DNA from: Anastatus disparis
Taxonomy: Eukaryota > Arthropoda > Insecta > Hymenoptera > Eupelmidae
Direction: 5' to 3'
Length of the DNA stretch: 64,000 nucleotides
Assembly: GCA_017163975.1 (NCBI GenBank)
Contig: JAFFSR010000237.1
Coordinates: forward strand, 5,022,001-5,086,000
In this document: piece by piece, positions 12,808-25,320 of the stretch
Position numbering within the stretch: the stretch's first letter is position 1
Layout: every line of letters starts with the position of its first letter
The notes under the pieces: model-generated
What the model was told of the DNA's origin: nothing
Database searches by the model: none
The model's input: the letters and a program-made list of their open reading frames with translations, nothing else
Position numbers and translations under genes: made by a program

Positions 12808-15800
12808 ATGAAATTTGTAAATGTTTGTGGCATCATCATTGTCGTTTATTTTTGTATTGTCGGGGTTACTTTGTCGCATGATACCGATTACGAGCTGCTG
12901 CAGCAACAAAGCATCAACGATGCCGTACCATCAAAGATCCTTTCACCGAGGATAAAACGTACGCTCGTTTATCCAGTACCTTCTACCCTATTGGTATGTA
13001 TATTTTTTTTATACAATGGTACTTTTTTTATATAAATATATGAATATATTTTTTATTATTTTTTGGTTTTAATAAACTTGTTGATGCATGTTAATAAGAA
13101 TACTATTTTTAATTTGTTTTTTTTTTTTAAGAATAAATAAAATAATAAAAATATCAATATTTTTAAGTACCAATATTACAATGAATAAAATAGTAGGTGC
13201 TCTGATTGAAAAACGTATTTCGAATATGATAATCAATAATTATTCTTCTTTACCGAGAAATCTGAAAGAAAAAGATTTGAATGTAAGTAATTCAATTTCC
13301 AATTTTTTGGTTCATGTAACGTAAATTATTCATGTAAGCATGGAACGCGGGATGGAAATAATTCTTTTAATATAATTTGAAATAATTCAAAAACTTCATT
13401 GAACTCTGAGAAATATATAAATAAATATTCATATTAGTTTTCTAAAAAATACAGTGCTGAAAAATACATGAAATTTAATGCATTTGCATTAATTTTTAAC
13501 AAAATTCGTACATGAAATTGAATGTGCTCCGACGATCAAAGTGACATTAAATTTTAATACATATAAAACTTAATGTTTATTAACATAAATTTAATGCCTA
13601 TATTTGCAAAAAATTAATACATCTTACTGCGGAATCTCATGAAATTTAATGCAAATTTTATGTGATTTTTGCATTAAATGTCATGTGATTCTATAATAAA
13701 ATTATAGTAAAATCTATGGATTTTTATCCAAATTCGTATTAAATTTGTGTTAAGAAAACATTGAATTTAATATATATTCTAATTTAATATCACTTTGATG
13801 CTCGAAACACATTGAATTTCAAGTGTAAACTTCGTTGAAACTGCATTAAATTTTATGTATTTTCATGCCGTTTTTAACAGTGTATAAATTGGTAAATTAA
13901 ATAATAAATAGTAAGTGATAATAATAATAAGTAATAAATATAACCAAAAAATGTATTACCATAAATAACAATTTGACTTTAATTTAAATAAATTATCTTA
14001 CAAAATGATAAGAGATTCGCGTCAGAATGAAGCACTCGTGCGACAGATAAAAGAGCCCATGCAACATTTTAAGAACTTTGAAAAATTAAAAACTTTCAAG
14101 TAAAAAATAAAAAAGTAAAAAACCTTAAACTGCAAGTAGCATTTTTCATTCAAGATATCCTTCAAACTTTAAGAAGAAAAAAGAAAACTAAAAAAAAAAA
14201 GAAAAATAAAAAAAAAAGGAAAGAACAAACCCGACGTTCACTTAAGTTAATCGTCGAAGTGTTTATAGCTTATCCTTTATCTCGCGCTTCTCTGGCTGGC
14301 TCTCCGCAGCAAGTATAAAGTGAACAATGTATTCTCTATTGAGAGTAACTAGCCTACTAATTCTTCGGTTAATTATTCAAAAGTTAATTGATGACCAAGT
14401 GGTATATGTGTGTATGCACACACTACTGTATATATATATAACACGTACACTTTACTTACATTCATATTGTTCCCAGCGTATATAAAATGTTTAGCCTTGT
14501 TATATAGGATGATAAAACATTGCTATACACTAAAGCGAGGATTCTCGCGAGCGAGCTAGCGGCCGCCCTTTAAATTATTCGTTGAAGCTTCCGGGTTTTA
14601 TTTATATATAAGCGACTTTGGTAAAGTGCTATGCTTTATATATAAAACCTACTGTTTATACTTAAATATTTTGTACATGTTTTGTTATATATTAATATAT
14701 TATATATTTATGTTATTATTCATATACTCATGTTATCATTAATTTTGTTCATCTAAATGCATTCATTGTTGAAACGAATCATAAAATTTACCAAATGTTG
14801 TTTAATAATCTGGGAAAAATTTTCAATATTTTTAATTTTATAAGTCAGTTATTTTAAAAGAAATTTTCAACAGCTATTATTTTGTCATATCAAAACGCGC
14901 ATTATTATTTGGTATTCTCTTTTTCGTTTCAAATCCAAAAAATCAAATATCAATATTTTGTAAATCCACATCGTGAGTATCAAATTTTGGATGCGTCGTT
15001 AAATGTGGTTTTACAAAAAATTGATATTTGAATTTTGAGTTCGAAACGGAAAATTTATCATAAAATACGTTTACGTGAGTCTCAATACAACAAAAAAAAT
15101 TATTTATAAACGGAATGGAAACTTGAACAGAAAACTATACGAAACAATTGACAAAGAAATTAAAAAGTTTCAAAAGTTCTCGTCCACTTATATTTAAAAC
15201 AAATTTTGTATTCAATTTACGTTTATTAAATTCTTATTCTTTAAAATCGATTATTTAATTGCAAGGAGGAAAATATTTAAAGTAAAAAATATTTAAAATG
15301 TTAATTTATCAACGGAAAGGCCGGTATTTATATCGCCAACAAGCTTCCTTTTTTATTTAAATAAATAATTCATTTATAAAACTACTACTGAATATTTTAA
15401 GGATAAAGTCTATGCTTTATTTGCATTTTTTTTCGACGAGAAAAACAAACAGAAGAGATACCAAAAAGAGAGAACAGAGGAGAAAGAGAGAGAAAGGGCG
15501 AGGATAGACACTGTGTCCTATTTTAAATATTTAACTGGTAATTCGTAGCTAAATTATTGGACATTGGCGAATGATTCTCTCGTAAGAAGAAAAAAAATAA
15601 GCGCCGTCGTCGCTTATGAATTCAGAGCTTATTGTTTATTCAAAATATTTAGCTCAAATGAAAAATTTTTATATTCAGATTAAAATAAGTATTTTTATAC
15701 TTTGAATAATGTAACGTTTGTCGAGACATCGATTATTGATGAATTATTGTGAATTTATGAAGAAAAATTTAGTTCAAAGCTTAAATAAATTAGGATTATA

Positions 15801-17350
15801 AAATTTTATTATGAATTATTTACATCTTTAAAAATATAATAATCAATTTTAACTCTTGTATCTAGATATTTTTAGTTGATATATCATTAAGAGGCGCGGT
15901 CACGCCTCGACGGCAAGTTACTTATGTAGACAAACTATTTGATTTAAATAAATTATAAAATTACAATTTTAAAATAAAATCGCCAAGTTATTGTTTTCCA
16001 CTGAACAATCAAAAGAACAAGAAACAAATATAAACGTATAAGTAAATAAAATTCAATAAATAAGTTTCGCTTTAAATTATATTAAACATTCTACTACAAA
16101 CCGAAAACTAAAAATTTAACAAATAAAAGCCAATAAAACCTAGCACAAATAACATTCTAATCTAAATCTATCAAATTTTTACAGCTAATCTTCGGTCTGG
16201 GCACGCCGCTACAGCTCGATCGTGAAAGTGTAATAGTGGGCGCATTCACTAAGATGATCTATACATTGCCAACGAATTCGACAACATACACCGAGCCCGG
16301 CATCGAGTACACCCGTACCAAAAGTCGCTGGAGTTTATATAAAACACTGGCACAATTAGCTGAAATTTATGATTTCGGGGATGGCAAATCGTGTGTATTA
16401 AGGGCTATTTGCGAGGCGGCGAGCGTACCGTTTGATCGACACCAAGGACTCATGCATCATTTGTTACAAGTTTTTCTCTCGTAAGCTTAGAAAATTTAAT
16501 CTAATTTTGTTTTTCCGTTCAAGAGAGAAAAATCCAATTTTAAATGATTAATTATCGAGCTTGAAATCCGATGCAGTAATTAATGTGTAAATAATTTTAT
16601 CAAGTCTGAGCACTTTTAACGGAATCAAATTAAAAGTCTCATTTAAAATCTTAAAATAATATCGACCTTGATCTTCCGATCTTGAAGTCGAATAAAATCA
16701 AGTTTGAAACGAAAATAAAATAATTAATAATTCTTATTAAAAAAGAAAAAAATTTTCAATAGTATAATTTTCCTTCCTTTTTTTTATAGTATTCTCTCTT
16801 AACAAGAGCGCCATAAGGCTTTTATCCTTTTTATAGATATATGAAACGTTCAAGCGGGTATGTAAGTGCATTAAAGCGTCCAAGCGAGTGAAGCTCGAAA
16901 CGCGTCGAGTATCGATTGCCGGAGCTCTCTCGCGCGCCGGCAACTCCCTACTCTCATCGCGACGACGCTTTTCTCTCTTTCTTTCTCTTTCTCACTTTCT
17001 TTCTCCCTTTTGCTCTCTCTCTCTCTTTCTCTTTCTCGTTTTACTGCACGTTCCCTCCAAAAAAAGGAGAGACAGAAGGAGAAATTAAATATTTATTATA
17101 TTAATAATAAAATTATTTAAGATTAAGAAATTTTTTTTAATTTTAAATTAAAGATTTAATAAAAAAAAATTTTTTCTATTTTAGACCATCAAGTACTAAA
17201 GAGAAATATGAAGAAAATGGGGATCAAGAGTATGAAGCAGCTGAGCGTCTGGGTGAGCACGTGGGCGAGAACTGCCACGCCCAATATCCCGAATGCCGCA
17301 GGAGCTTTCTCGATGTATTTTCTACCGTACAAAATTCTTTATTCTCTTGA
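12808..17350 (+). CDS. DM4/12 family secreted protein, gene 2 (215 aa, 3 exons)
   Basis: Exons are 12808-12993, 16185-16480 and 17185-17350, joined in phases 0 and 2, giving 215 residues and TGA. The upstream in-frame ATG at 12775 would put a charged stretch before the signal peptide, so 12808 is preferred. Residues 1-23 are a signal peptide. R48-I-K-R51 is a furin-type site directly before TLVYPVP. The sequon N93-S-T follows LP. The signature G129-K-S-C132-V-L-R-A-I-C138 and the closing pair C191-x6-C198 are intact, as is Y177-x-x-A-x-x-x-G184. The family has no known molecular activity; a secreted or extracellular role is inferred. The middle exon (98 codons) is a single exon where genes 3 to 6 have two. 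Its codon third positions are GC-richer than the other five. AATAAA at 17368 lies 18 bases after the stop, so it is close for a poly(A) signal. Confidence 0.92.
13450..13884. mobile_element. Inverted-repeat (MITE-like) element, family 1 copy A
   Basis: The left arm begins TACAGTGCTGAAAAATACAT and continues GAAATTTAATGCA. The right arm ends with TGCATTAAATTTTATGTAT followed by TTTTTAACAGTGTA. The arms stay alignable for about 110 bases (both include ATCAAAGTGA before an ATTAAA run). TA at each end fits TA target duplication as in Tc1/mariner. Related copies are at 42502-42907 and 49454-49735. It lies in intron 1 of gene 2 and has no coding capacity. Confidence 0.7.
14921..15053. repeat. Hairpin with 51-base arms in intron 1 of gene 2
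   Basis: Arm 14921-14971 starts TTTTCGTTTC and ends AAATCCACAT. Arm 15003-15053 is its near reverse complement (ATGTGGTTTTACAA to GAAACGGAAAA). Only a handful of mismatches are seen, around a 31-base loop. If transcribed with the intron it would fold into a long stem. It may be a small foldback element or a hairpin RNA; sequence alone does not decide. Confidence 0.75.
16916..16943. repeat. Short GC-rich palindrome in intron 2 of gene 2
   Basis: TTGCCGG at 16916 pairs perfectly with CCGGCAA at 16937-16943 across a 14-base loop. It sits in a CpG-rich patch (about 16885-16965) followed by a long CT tract. The intron is otherwise AT-rich. Confidence 0.45.
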
Positions 17351-20300
17351 AAAAAAAAAATATGAATAATAAATTTTTCTCTCCTTTTTTTCTACTTTTT
17401 GTTTAGTATGAATTTGATTACTACTACAAAAGATGGTCTGCAAAAAAAAAAAATCTTCTTTAAGTAGCTTTTTTTTTTATTTTCATTCATTTGAAGTAGC
17501 TTCTACTTTACGTTATATACACTTTTCTCGCCCTTCTGTGATTTTCCTCTCATTGTGCTTTTTTTTTCTTTCTTTTTTTTTACTGCTCTTTTAACCTCAT
17601 CCTTTTCAAGTAGTTTCGCCCTTACTTTTCAAACTGACGCCTTTTTTACCTATCCATCCTATTTCTTCAGTTTGAATTTATTCTAGCATGATATTTATGA
17701 CAGGATTTTATTAAAAATTTAGTTATAGTCAAATTTATATTTTTCGACATCTTTTCGAAATTTTATTTATTAGATTTTTTTTATGAAAATTTTATTTAAT
17801 ATAACGGTTACAGTGACAATCGTCAGGTTTATTTTTTTCGTACCAAACTCAATTGAATGATTATACGAAATAAATTAAATTCGAAGTAAAATAAATTCTC
17901 CAAAGGTCTTTTGTGCAAATATAATTATTAAATTGCATTTAATTTCCACGTCAATAACTCTCGTTTCTTTTATTTTATCTAGATAAATTTGATTATAAAA
18001 ATTTTCATCATACTCTCAGCTAATAAAATTTTTTTTCTTTTACGCTTTCTGTAAATAAAACGCATGAAAATTTGATTTTATATTTTTATTATGTTGACGT
18101 AACACAACAAATAGAATATACGTTATAAATGTAATTAATTTGTCATTCCGACTGTGTATTCGCGAAAAGGGAGCAGTGGAGGGGGGAGGGAGGAAGGGTT
18201 ATAACCATTAAAATACGTTTGTTTAATTGCAAGCATATGCAGTATAACGAAATAAACGCATTTATTTTGTTGCAAAAGAGGGCAAAAGTACATTTAATCT
18301 AACTTTATGATTGTAATTACAATAAAAGTATATACGCCGCGTACCCCCAGACATATTAGTTAAGGTAGAAAAAAAAAAGTAAGTTATTAAATTGCCATTT
18401 AATTATACCAACGAAAATTAATATTAATAGGACGAAGCAGGTAAAACGTTGTTAATCATAATTCATGATTGTTTGTTATTAAAATTTTAACTCTATATTG
18501 TTATTAAAATTTTAACTTTGTTTCCCCGATGATAAATTTTGCCTTTACATTTTTTTCATCTTTAGTTTTACAATAAATTTTGTTTTATACGTTGTTTTTA
18601 TGATTCTCGAAATACATTTGTAGATATTGAAGTGTTTACTGGCAATGATAAACGAAACGTATGAAAAAAAATGAAGAAGAAAATACAAACGTAAAATCAG
18701 AAACAAAAAAAAAAAATAAAAATAAAGATTGAGTGATCGATCGATAATAAAGTATTTTACATTTGAACGGGAAAGGGAGAGCTTTACGATTTTCAAGCTA
18801 ACCCGTCAAACAATAACAAAAGTAAGTAATGCCTTCATCATCACTTCTGTAATCCTCAATTTATAACAGTAGAAAGTTTTATTCTTTCTCTCTTCTTTTT
18901 TTCACTTTCTTTCTTTCTTCTTTTTGTAGCCTTTTCCGCTTTCATAATACTTAAAGCCCGTAATTTTGAGTGTCATAAAAATAAAATGTTAAAGGATTCT
19001 AATAATGAAATTCGTGAGATTTGCAATAGTTATATATTTCTTCTTTTATTTTTTGTTTAAACAAATTACTTTGGACTAAGTGAGGAAACCTAAAGGCTTA
19101 TTATTATATGTTTTTTCTTCTTTTATGTATAACCACGTTACGTTACGCGTATAGAAAGTCTATCAAAAAAAAGCTTTGGAGGTAGTAAGGTGGTTGCAGA
19201 AGCTAAAAGTTTTTCATTTCCTAGGAAATTCTTGCGGCCGTAGGAGGATGACTTTCATTTGCCTAAAAAGTCAGGAATAAGAAGTCACTCTCGCGCGCGC
19301 CTGTAAACGCGAAAGAGAGAAAGAGAGAGAGAGAGAAGCTCGGAATGCCTCCAGGGGAATCTGAAATTACAACGGGAGTCCTTAGTATATAGAAAGGAGT
19401 TTTTAAGCCATGTGGTTTTCTACCTTTTCTTTTCTTTATTGTCTTTTTTTTTCTTCTTTTCTTACAGTTTTGTTCTAGTACGACGTAAAACGTTATTTGA
19501 TTTAAATTTATTACTTTATTTCATATTTTGCATTTTTCAACCCTTTAACCTACATAATTTGCGAAGAGAAATGTAATAACAATTGCCTGCGTTATAACCC
19601 ACTTTTTCTTAGCTAAATTTAATTTAGCCTATTTAACAGCATTTATGAGAGTTTCTCCCTCCCTTGTTTTTTACCTTTTATTGTTTAATAAATAGGTCTT
19701 AAGTAGCTCTTTAATGTTTTGGAGTATTTAATTGTTCTGTAATACGAAGAAAATAAGTTTAAGTTAATAAAATGTTGAATTTGCAGTTTTGCTTATTAAG
19801 CATAATAAGCGAGTAATTATTTTTGATATTGAAATTTCTGTAACGATTTATTTACTTTTTTATTATTTATGAAACTGATTTTAAATGAAACTTCCTTTAT
19901 TTCGTTATAAAAAAAATTGATAAGTTACGTATGACAATAATATGATGAGAGAAGACAAAAAAAGAAAATTTTTCTTATTTTGGATTGGGGAGAAATTTTA
20001 TGATGTTTGATAGAAAGCTCATTCAAGAACCATTAATATAAAAAAATAATAAAAAAAAACAATATAAAGTTATTGATTCACTATTATGTGAAATAAATGC
20101 AATCAATTTATGCGTTAAATAGATTTGAATTTTGAAAAAACAATCAAAGTTTTATCTAGCCACTTAAAATTTTAACATTCACAAATTCAATAAATAATTA
20201 CATTAACATTTATTAATTTTCATTTATAAAAATATCGTTTATCACAATACTCCCTCGACAATTTCTTTCTTTTAGTTCTGTAAAAAAGAAACAGCTGTAT

Positions 20301-23300
20301 TGAATTATTTTCTTAACAATTCACTACTCTACTAAGTACTTTTTTATTATCTGCGGTATAAAAAAGAGCAATATAAAGAGAAACAATTGTAGCAGTTTTG
20401 TTACTATAATAATACTCGTATATAAACCTATAAAATATACTTTTTTTATATACAGAAAAAAAAAGAATTACTTTATGACCATGTGTTAAAAAAAATGTTA
20501 TATAAATCTTTAACTGTAGATCCTAAAAGTTGCTCTTATAAGAATAACAATAGATTTAGAGTTTGGAAAAAAGTTAAAATTATCCATTACTTTCAAGAAT
20601 AAAAAATTTTAAAATATGTACATTACAAACTGTAAATTTCTAAAATAAAATTCATTTGAATATGGGAATTTTATTTTTAGCTTGTATACGTGATTTCGTA
20701 GAATGTCAAAGGACTATTGGTTCAAAAAAAGAGAGATCGAAACTTATAATAAATGAGAAAAGTTTCAAGTTGAAGAAAAAGAAAAGCTCAAAGCACCCCC
20801 GATACAATTTGGAGCTGTGTGCGTAGATTTTTGGCTGACGTCATTGGGAGGACCATGGGATGCTGAGTTAATAAGACGTTACTTCTGGGTATTATTTTGA
20901 TGATAAATAAATGTTGTTTACACGAGGATCATAAATATTAATGAGACCAAAGTGCCGACGATTTATTTTTCAAGAATATATTAAATTATAAAACGACGTT
21001 AATTTCGAGCTATAAATAAATCCGACCAAAAAATCAATGATTCAAATTTTCGCTCGACGTTATAAAATAAAGATGTTTAATTAATATGATAATTTAAAAG
21101 CTCACATAGCTCCTTTTTTCACGCAATATCAATCGTTAATTTAGTAGTGTTAAACACGCATCTAGTTATACGCGATGTGCGCGACATGATGAACGAGAAA
21201 TAAATTACTCGAGATTTTGATAAGCTTGGCAAAACAGTCGTTGAAACATTAACACCGCCTGATAAAAAGCATTAATGATTAATTAATCATCAATCAAACC
21301 CACTGGATTGATACACTAATTTGCGCGTCATATAATTCTCTAAATAATAACGACAAAAAAAGAGCATATTGTTAATACGCCGTGGTACTTAGTATTCTGG
21401 AGCGTAAATAATAGTTTGTATAATTAATTTAAAATGCATGTATCTGACGTTTTACAATATTAATTTAAATTATTCACGTTTTGGATATAATAAATTTAAG
21501 GAAAATGAAGTTATTTGTTTTTAAAAATTTGAATAAATGCTGTTTTTTTTCGTTTTTTTGAATAAATTGCTATTTTTTAAATGAATTGTTTAACGCTCGC
21601 AAAAGTGTTTTAAAATGCTATTAAATTTTATGGTTTTAATTGTTTATTTATGTTCAGTAAACATTTCATTAAGATTATTTTAATGGTTGAGCACGAATTT
21701 TTGGTGCTGCGCAGTTTGCTGGTTAAGGTATCTCGGCTATTCACCTCGTGATTCTTTTTCTTTTTCTAAATGTTTTAGAATTAAATTAAATTAAATAAGT
21801 AATTGTACCGTTAAATTTTCAAACAAAATTTACACTAAAAAATACGTTGTATAAAGTTTTCAATATTTTAATTTGAAAAAATTTTTAATTTCATATGTTT
21901 ACAATGATTGAGGACGTACCAGCGTATTTGAAATCGGGAGACAGAAATTTTTTTAATTTACAGTTATATAAATTTAAAAAGTACTTATATTTTTGAGGAC
22001 TGGGATGTATTTATTAAAAAAGCTATTAACGATTTTATTTTATTAATTCAACGCAGCTTTTAGTAGAAAATTGAATTTCTGACAGATTTGCTGTACTGTA
22101 CATATGTCAACAAGAAAATGAACGATTATATTCATATACTTTTTAAAGCAAAATAAATATCCAAGTACTAACACAAATTTAATATTACTCTCGAGGTACC
22201 CTTTATATAGGTCGTAAAAGTTAATTTATAACAAAATCTAATGTTTCTATTTTAGTGCAGCGCACACGTTAACATATATATGCATACAAGCACGAGCTAT
22301 AGTACAATCGATTTGACTAGAGCACCGAGCCGAGGGTGTCTCCTTAAATAATAAATTTCAAAATTCTGCTGGAAATTGACATTGGAAGCTTGGCTTACAA
22401 ATTATTCCAAATTATCGTGTGACATTTTTGATCACGCAATACTGTCTCGACGAATCATCGTTTTCGAAATTAAAAAAAAAGAAGGAAGATTCTAATTTCT
22501 AGGCAAATTTATTTATTTACATCAGATTTCATCTACATTGGCGTCATTTTTTTATGAATATTTAGAAAAAGATGAAGAAGGGGAAGAATATCAGGTGGAA
22601 AAGAAGCATCTTTTTTACTCTTACATGAAACTAATGTTTCAAGTTTATATCTTGTTAACTGAACATGGTTTGTATTTAAAAATGATTCTACATAATTTTT
22701 GTGCAATGTAATAAATTTAGATGAATATAAGAGCAAAATTTCTTGGAAACTTCATTTCTAATTGGAAATTGCTTAGGTTATTATTAATTATAATAATTTA
22801 TACATTGCTTGTAAGTATTAGATAAATTTTGTTATATAATTTTTATTAACAAGTAGATAAAAAATGAGTCAAACGCATCCTGATTCAATTAAGTTACTAT
22901 TTTTTCTTAAAACTACGCGCGGAAATTATGTCTACACCCTAATTTGCCTTTGCATAAAAGGGCTCTTTTTCGAATAAATCAAAATTACCAACTGAAATTA
23001 TTGATTTCTTGCTTTTTTTTTATTAAAAAGTCATTTTATCTAATTACAATCCAACTTCAAAAGAGAATTTCGTTATTATATTTTATACGGCTTTTATTAA
23101 ATTGTAAATAGGATCAATTTTAGATTCAAACTAGATCCAGAGAATCAGATATAAACTTGAAACAATAGTTTCACATGGGCTTTCACGGTAATTATCGAAA
23201 TATCACGATTATATCGATTCACTTGGTGTCTTTCTTCTAAAATTTATTCTAAAATTTTGGACCAAAAGAGAGAAAAAAGAGCATAGATTTACTTTAGATT

Positions 23301-24244
23301 TTTCGGCTAAAAGCATAGCTCTTCGTTCTAGTATTGATTGACTTGGACACGTTCCGTTTTTTTTTTTTTTCGTAAATGTACGAAAAGCTTTCAAAGTACC
23401 TTTACTTTAGGATGAAGGTGATTCCTATAGGTCGAGGAAGAGGGAGATAGAAAGAGTAGCCTCAGACGTGAAAGCTATGCACTTCCGATCTGACGCCGGA
23501 GGAAATTCCGTTGTACCATCCTTCTCCTTTATCTATCTATCTCTCACTCTTTCTTTATTCGTTTCTCTCTCCTCCCATCTCTCTCTCTCTCTTTCTCTTT
23601 TATGCTTGATCCATGCTTTAAAAGCACTGCTACCTAGTACTGCCAGATAGAGAATTGCCATTTCTTTACTCGACACGTAACGAGTGAAGGTAGAAAACAG
23701 CTATTTAAAAAAAAAAACTGAAAAGAGAGAGAGAAGGAGAAAAAAAAGAATAACTCAAAAAAGCTTTTCAACCCTTAACATACACAACCTATCATCAATG
23801 TTACGTTCTTGAAAGATACTTTCAAACCCTATTATACAACATTATGAGCCATTTCTTCGTCTTCATTCGTTCGATGCTTTCTTCATTCTTATACTTTCAT
23901 CAACTAACAGTCAGAGAATAGGTGATACTCTTGTCTATATCTTTTTCTTTCAGTGCTGGAGATGTAGCTTTTAAACAGTGTTTATGTATTGTTTCTAGTT
24001 AATAGTACGTGTATCTTAGAATTAGTGTTTTACAAAATGTAGATTTTACAGATTTTGAAATATTTAGAGGCGTAAAATGTAAGTTTTTAAATTTTTCATA
24101 TTGAAGTTTTGCTTATTGATACTGATTTTAATAAACAATGCATTAGACGTAACTTGGATATTATAATTGTGATATAAAATTTAATTAAAATTGTAAAGTA
24201 AAATTATGAAAGTTCGTGAAAACGAAAGTAAATGTAATGAATAA

Positions 24245-24345
24245 AAAATCTGAGCTTATCATACCGAACGCAAAAGCTCTACCAAGTGAACTAATTCCCT
24301 GACCTGTAACTGCATTTTATATTTTCGCTGTATACCACCAGAGAC
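24245..24345 (-). repeat. tRNA-like repeat relic, copy 1
   Basis: Read on the minus strand, it has TTAGTTCACTTGGTAGAGC, which resembles a tRNA D-arm/A box, preceded by AAAATGCAGTTACAGGTCAG. A similar upstream segment precedes the tRNA-like piece at 25195-25320. No intact B box follows, so this is at best a decayed SINE fragment and not a tRNA gene. Confidence 0.35.
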
Positions 24346-25194
24346 TCATATTTTGATTAGTTCGACGGTTGAGACGAAAAAACGATATCACGCTTATGAT
24401 CAGGAAGAGGTAATATTTCGTTTTTAATTGAAGAAAAGTGTCATCTTCTCTGTGGATGAAGAAAGATGATATCTCAGTTGAGTTGAACAAAATTTTAAGC
24501 CCCGATGATTATGTTTCTAATTCAATGAATACTTTTGATGAAAGTAATCGATTATTTTTGTAATTGATAGTAATTAAATGTTATCGATACAACTACTGTT
24601 TTTCTGAAAAAAAATGAATTATTGTTCATTATCGTAAGTATTTCAAATAGTTTTTTTTATTGCGATCAAAATATCATAATTGTTAAACCACAACATATCA
24701 TTTGGTTTGACCTAAAACGAGATATCGTTTTCCTGTCTCACTCGTCCACTTATTGATATTCTTAGTGATTTCCGCATTTTCATTATAATATTGGAATGAT
24801 ATATCAAATATAGAAAAAATGAATCTAATTAATAAACCTTCAATCTTTAAATCAATCATATTTAGCTCTGGAAAAATCTTTTCTGGAATAAAACTAAAAG
24901 AGTAATGAACGAATCATCCAACTATTTTTATTAGGTATCGTAAAAAATCTACACTTTTTTATCAATGGTATTTGAATCCCTCTTATGGAACACCTGATTT
25001 TATAGAATACACATATCTTTAAATTTTATGTTATTAATTTATTCTCATATTTATTAAAATTAAGTACAGTAGGCAAGTTCAAGCATAGTCTATTTGTGGA
25101 CTATATAATACCATCTCACTTTCAATACTAGAAAATTTTCTAGATTTCATTTAATTATTAAGTATAGTTGATTTATAAAAAAAGGTAAAAACTT

Positions 25195-25320
25195 GTACGT
25201 TGAAAGGATTGAACCCCAGGGTCGTTGCACCAAAGATAAACACTTTTCTAAGTAAGCCATAACTTCTTACTTTATAACTACATTTTATTTTGTCATTCCA
25301 ATACGGTGCTGCTCTAATGA
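25195..25320 (-). repeat. tRNA-like repeat relic, copy 2
   Basis: On the minus strand, TATGGCTTACTTAGAAAAGTG (A-box region, degenerate) is followed by CTGGGGTTCAATCC, a good B box. AAAATGTAGTTATAAAGTAA lies upstream, as in copy 1. This arrangement suggests a second tRNA-derived SINE family, older than the one at 4443-4634. Confidence 0.4.

Noticed and set aside
20755..20901. Short frame of 47 codons with non-repetitive composition
   Set aside because: No start codon, no matching family and no partner exons; retained only as a possible regulatory patch.
21690..21755. tRNA-like stretch with GGTTAAGGTATCTCGGC
   Set aside because: It resembles a tRNA D-arm, but no B box and no pairing acceptor stem follow.
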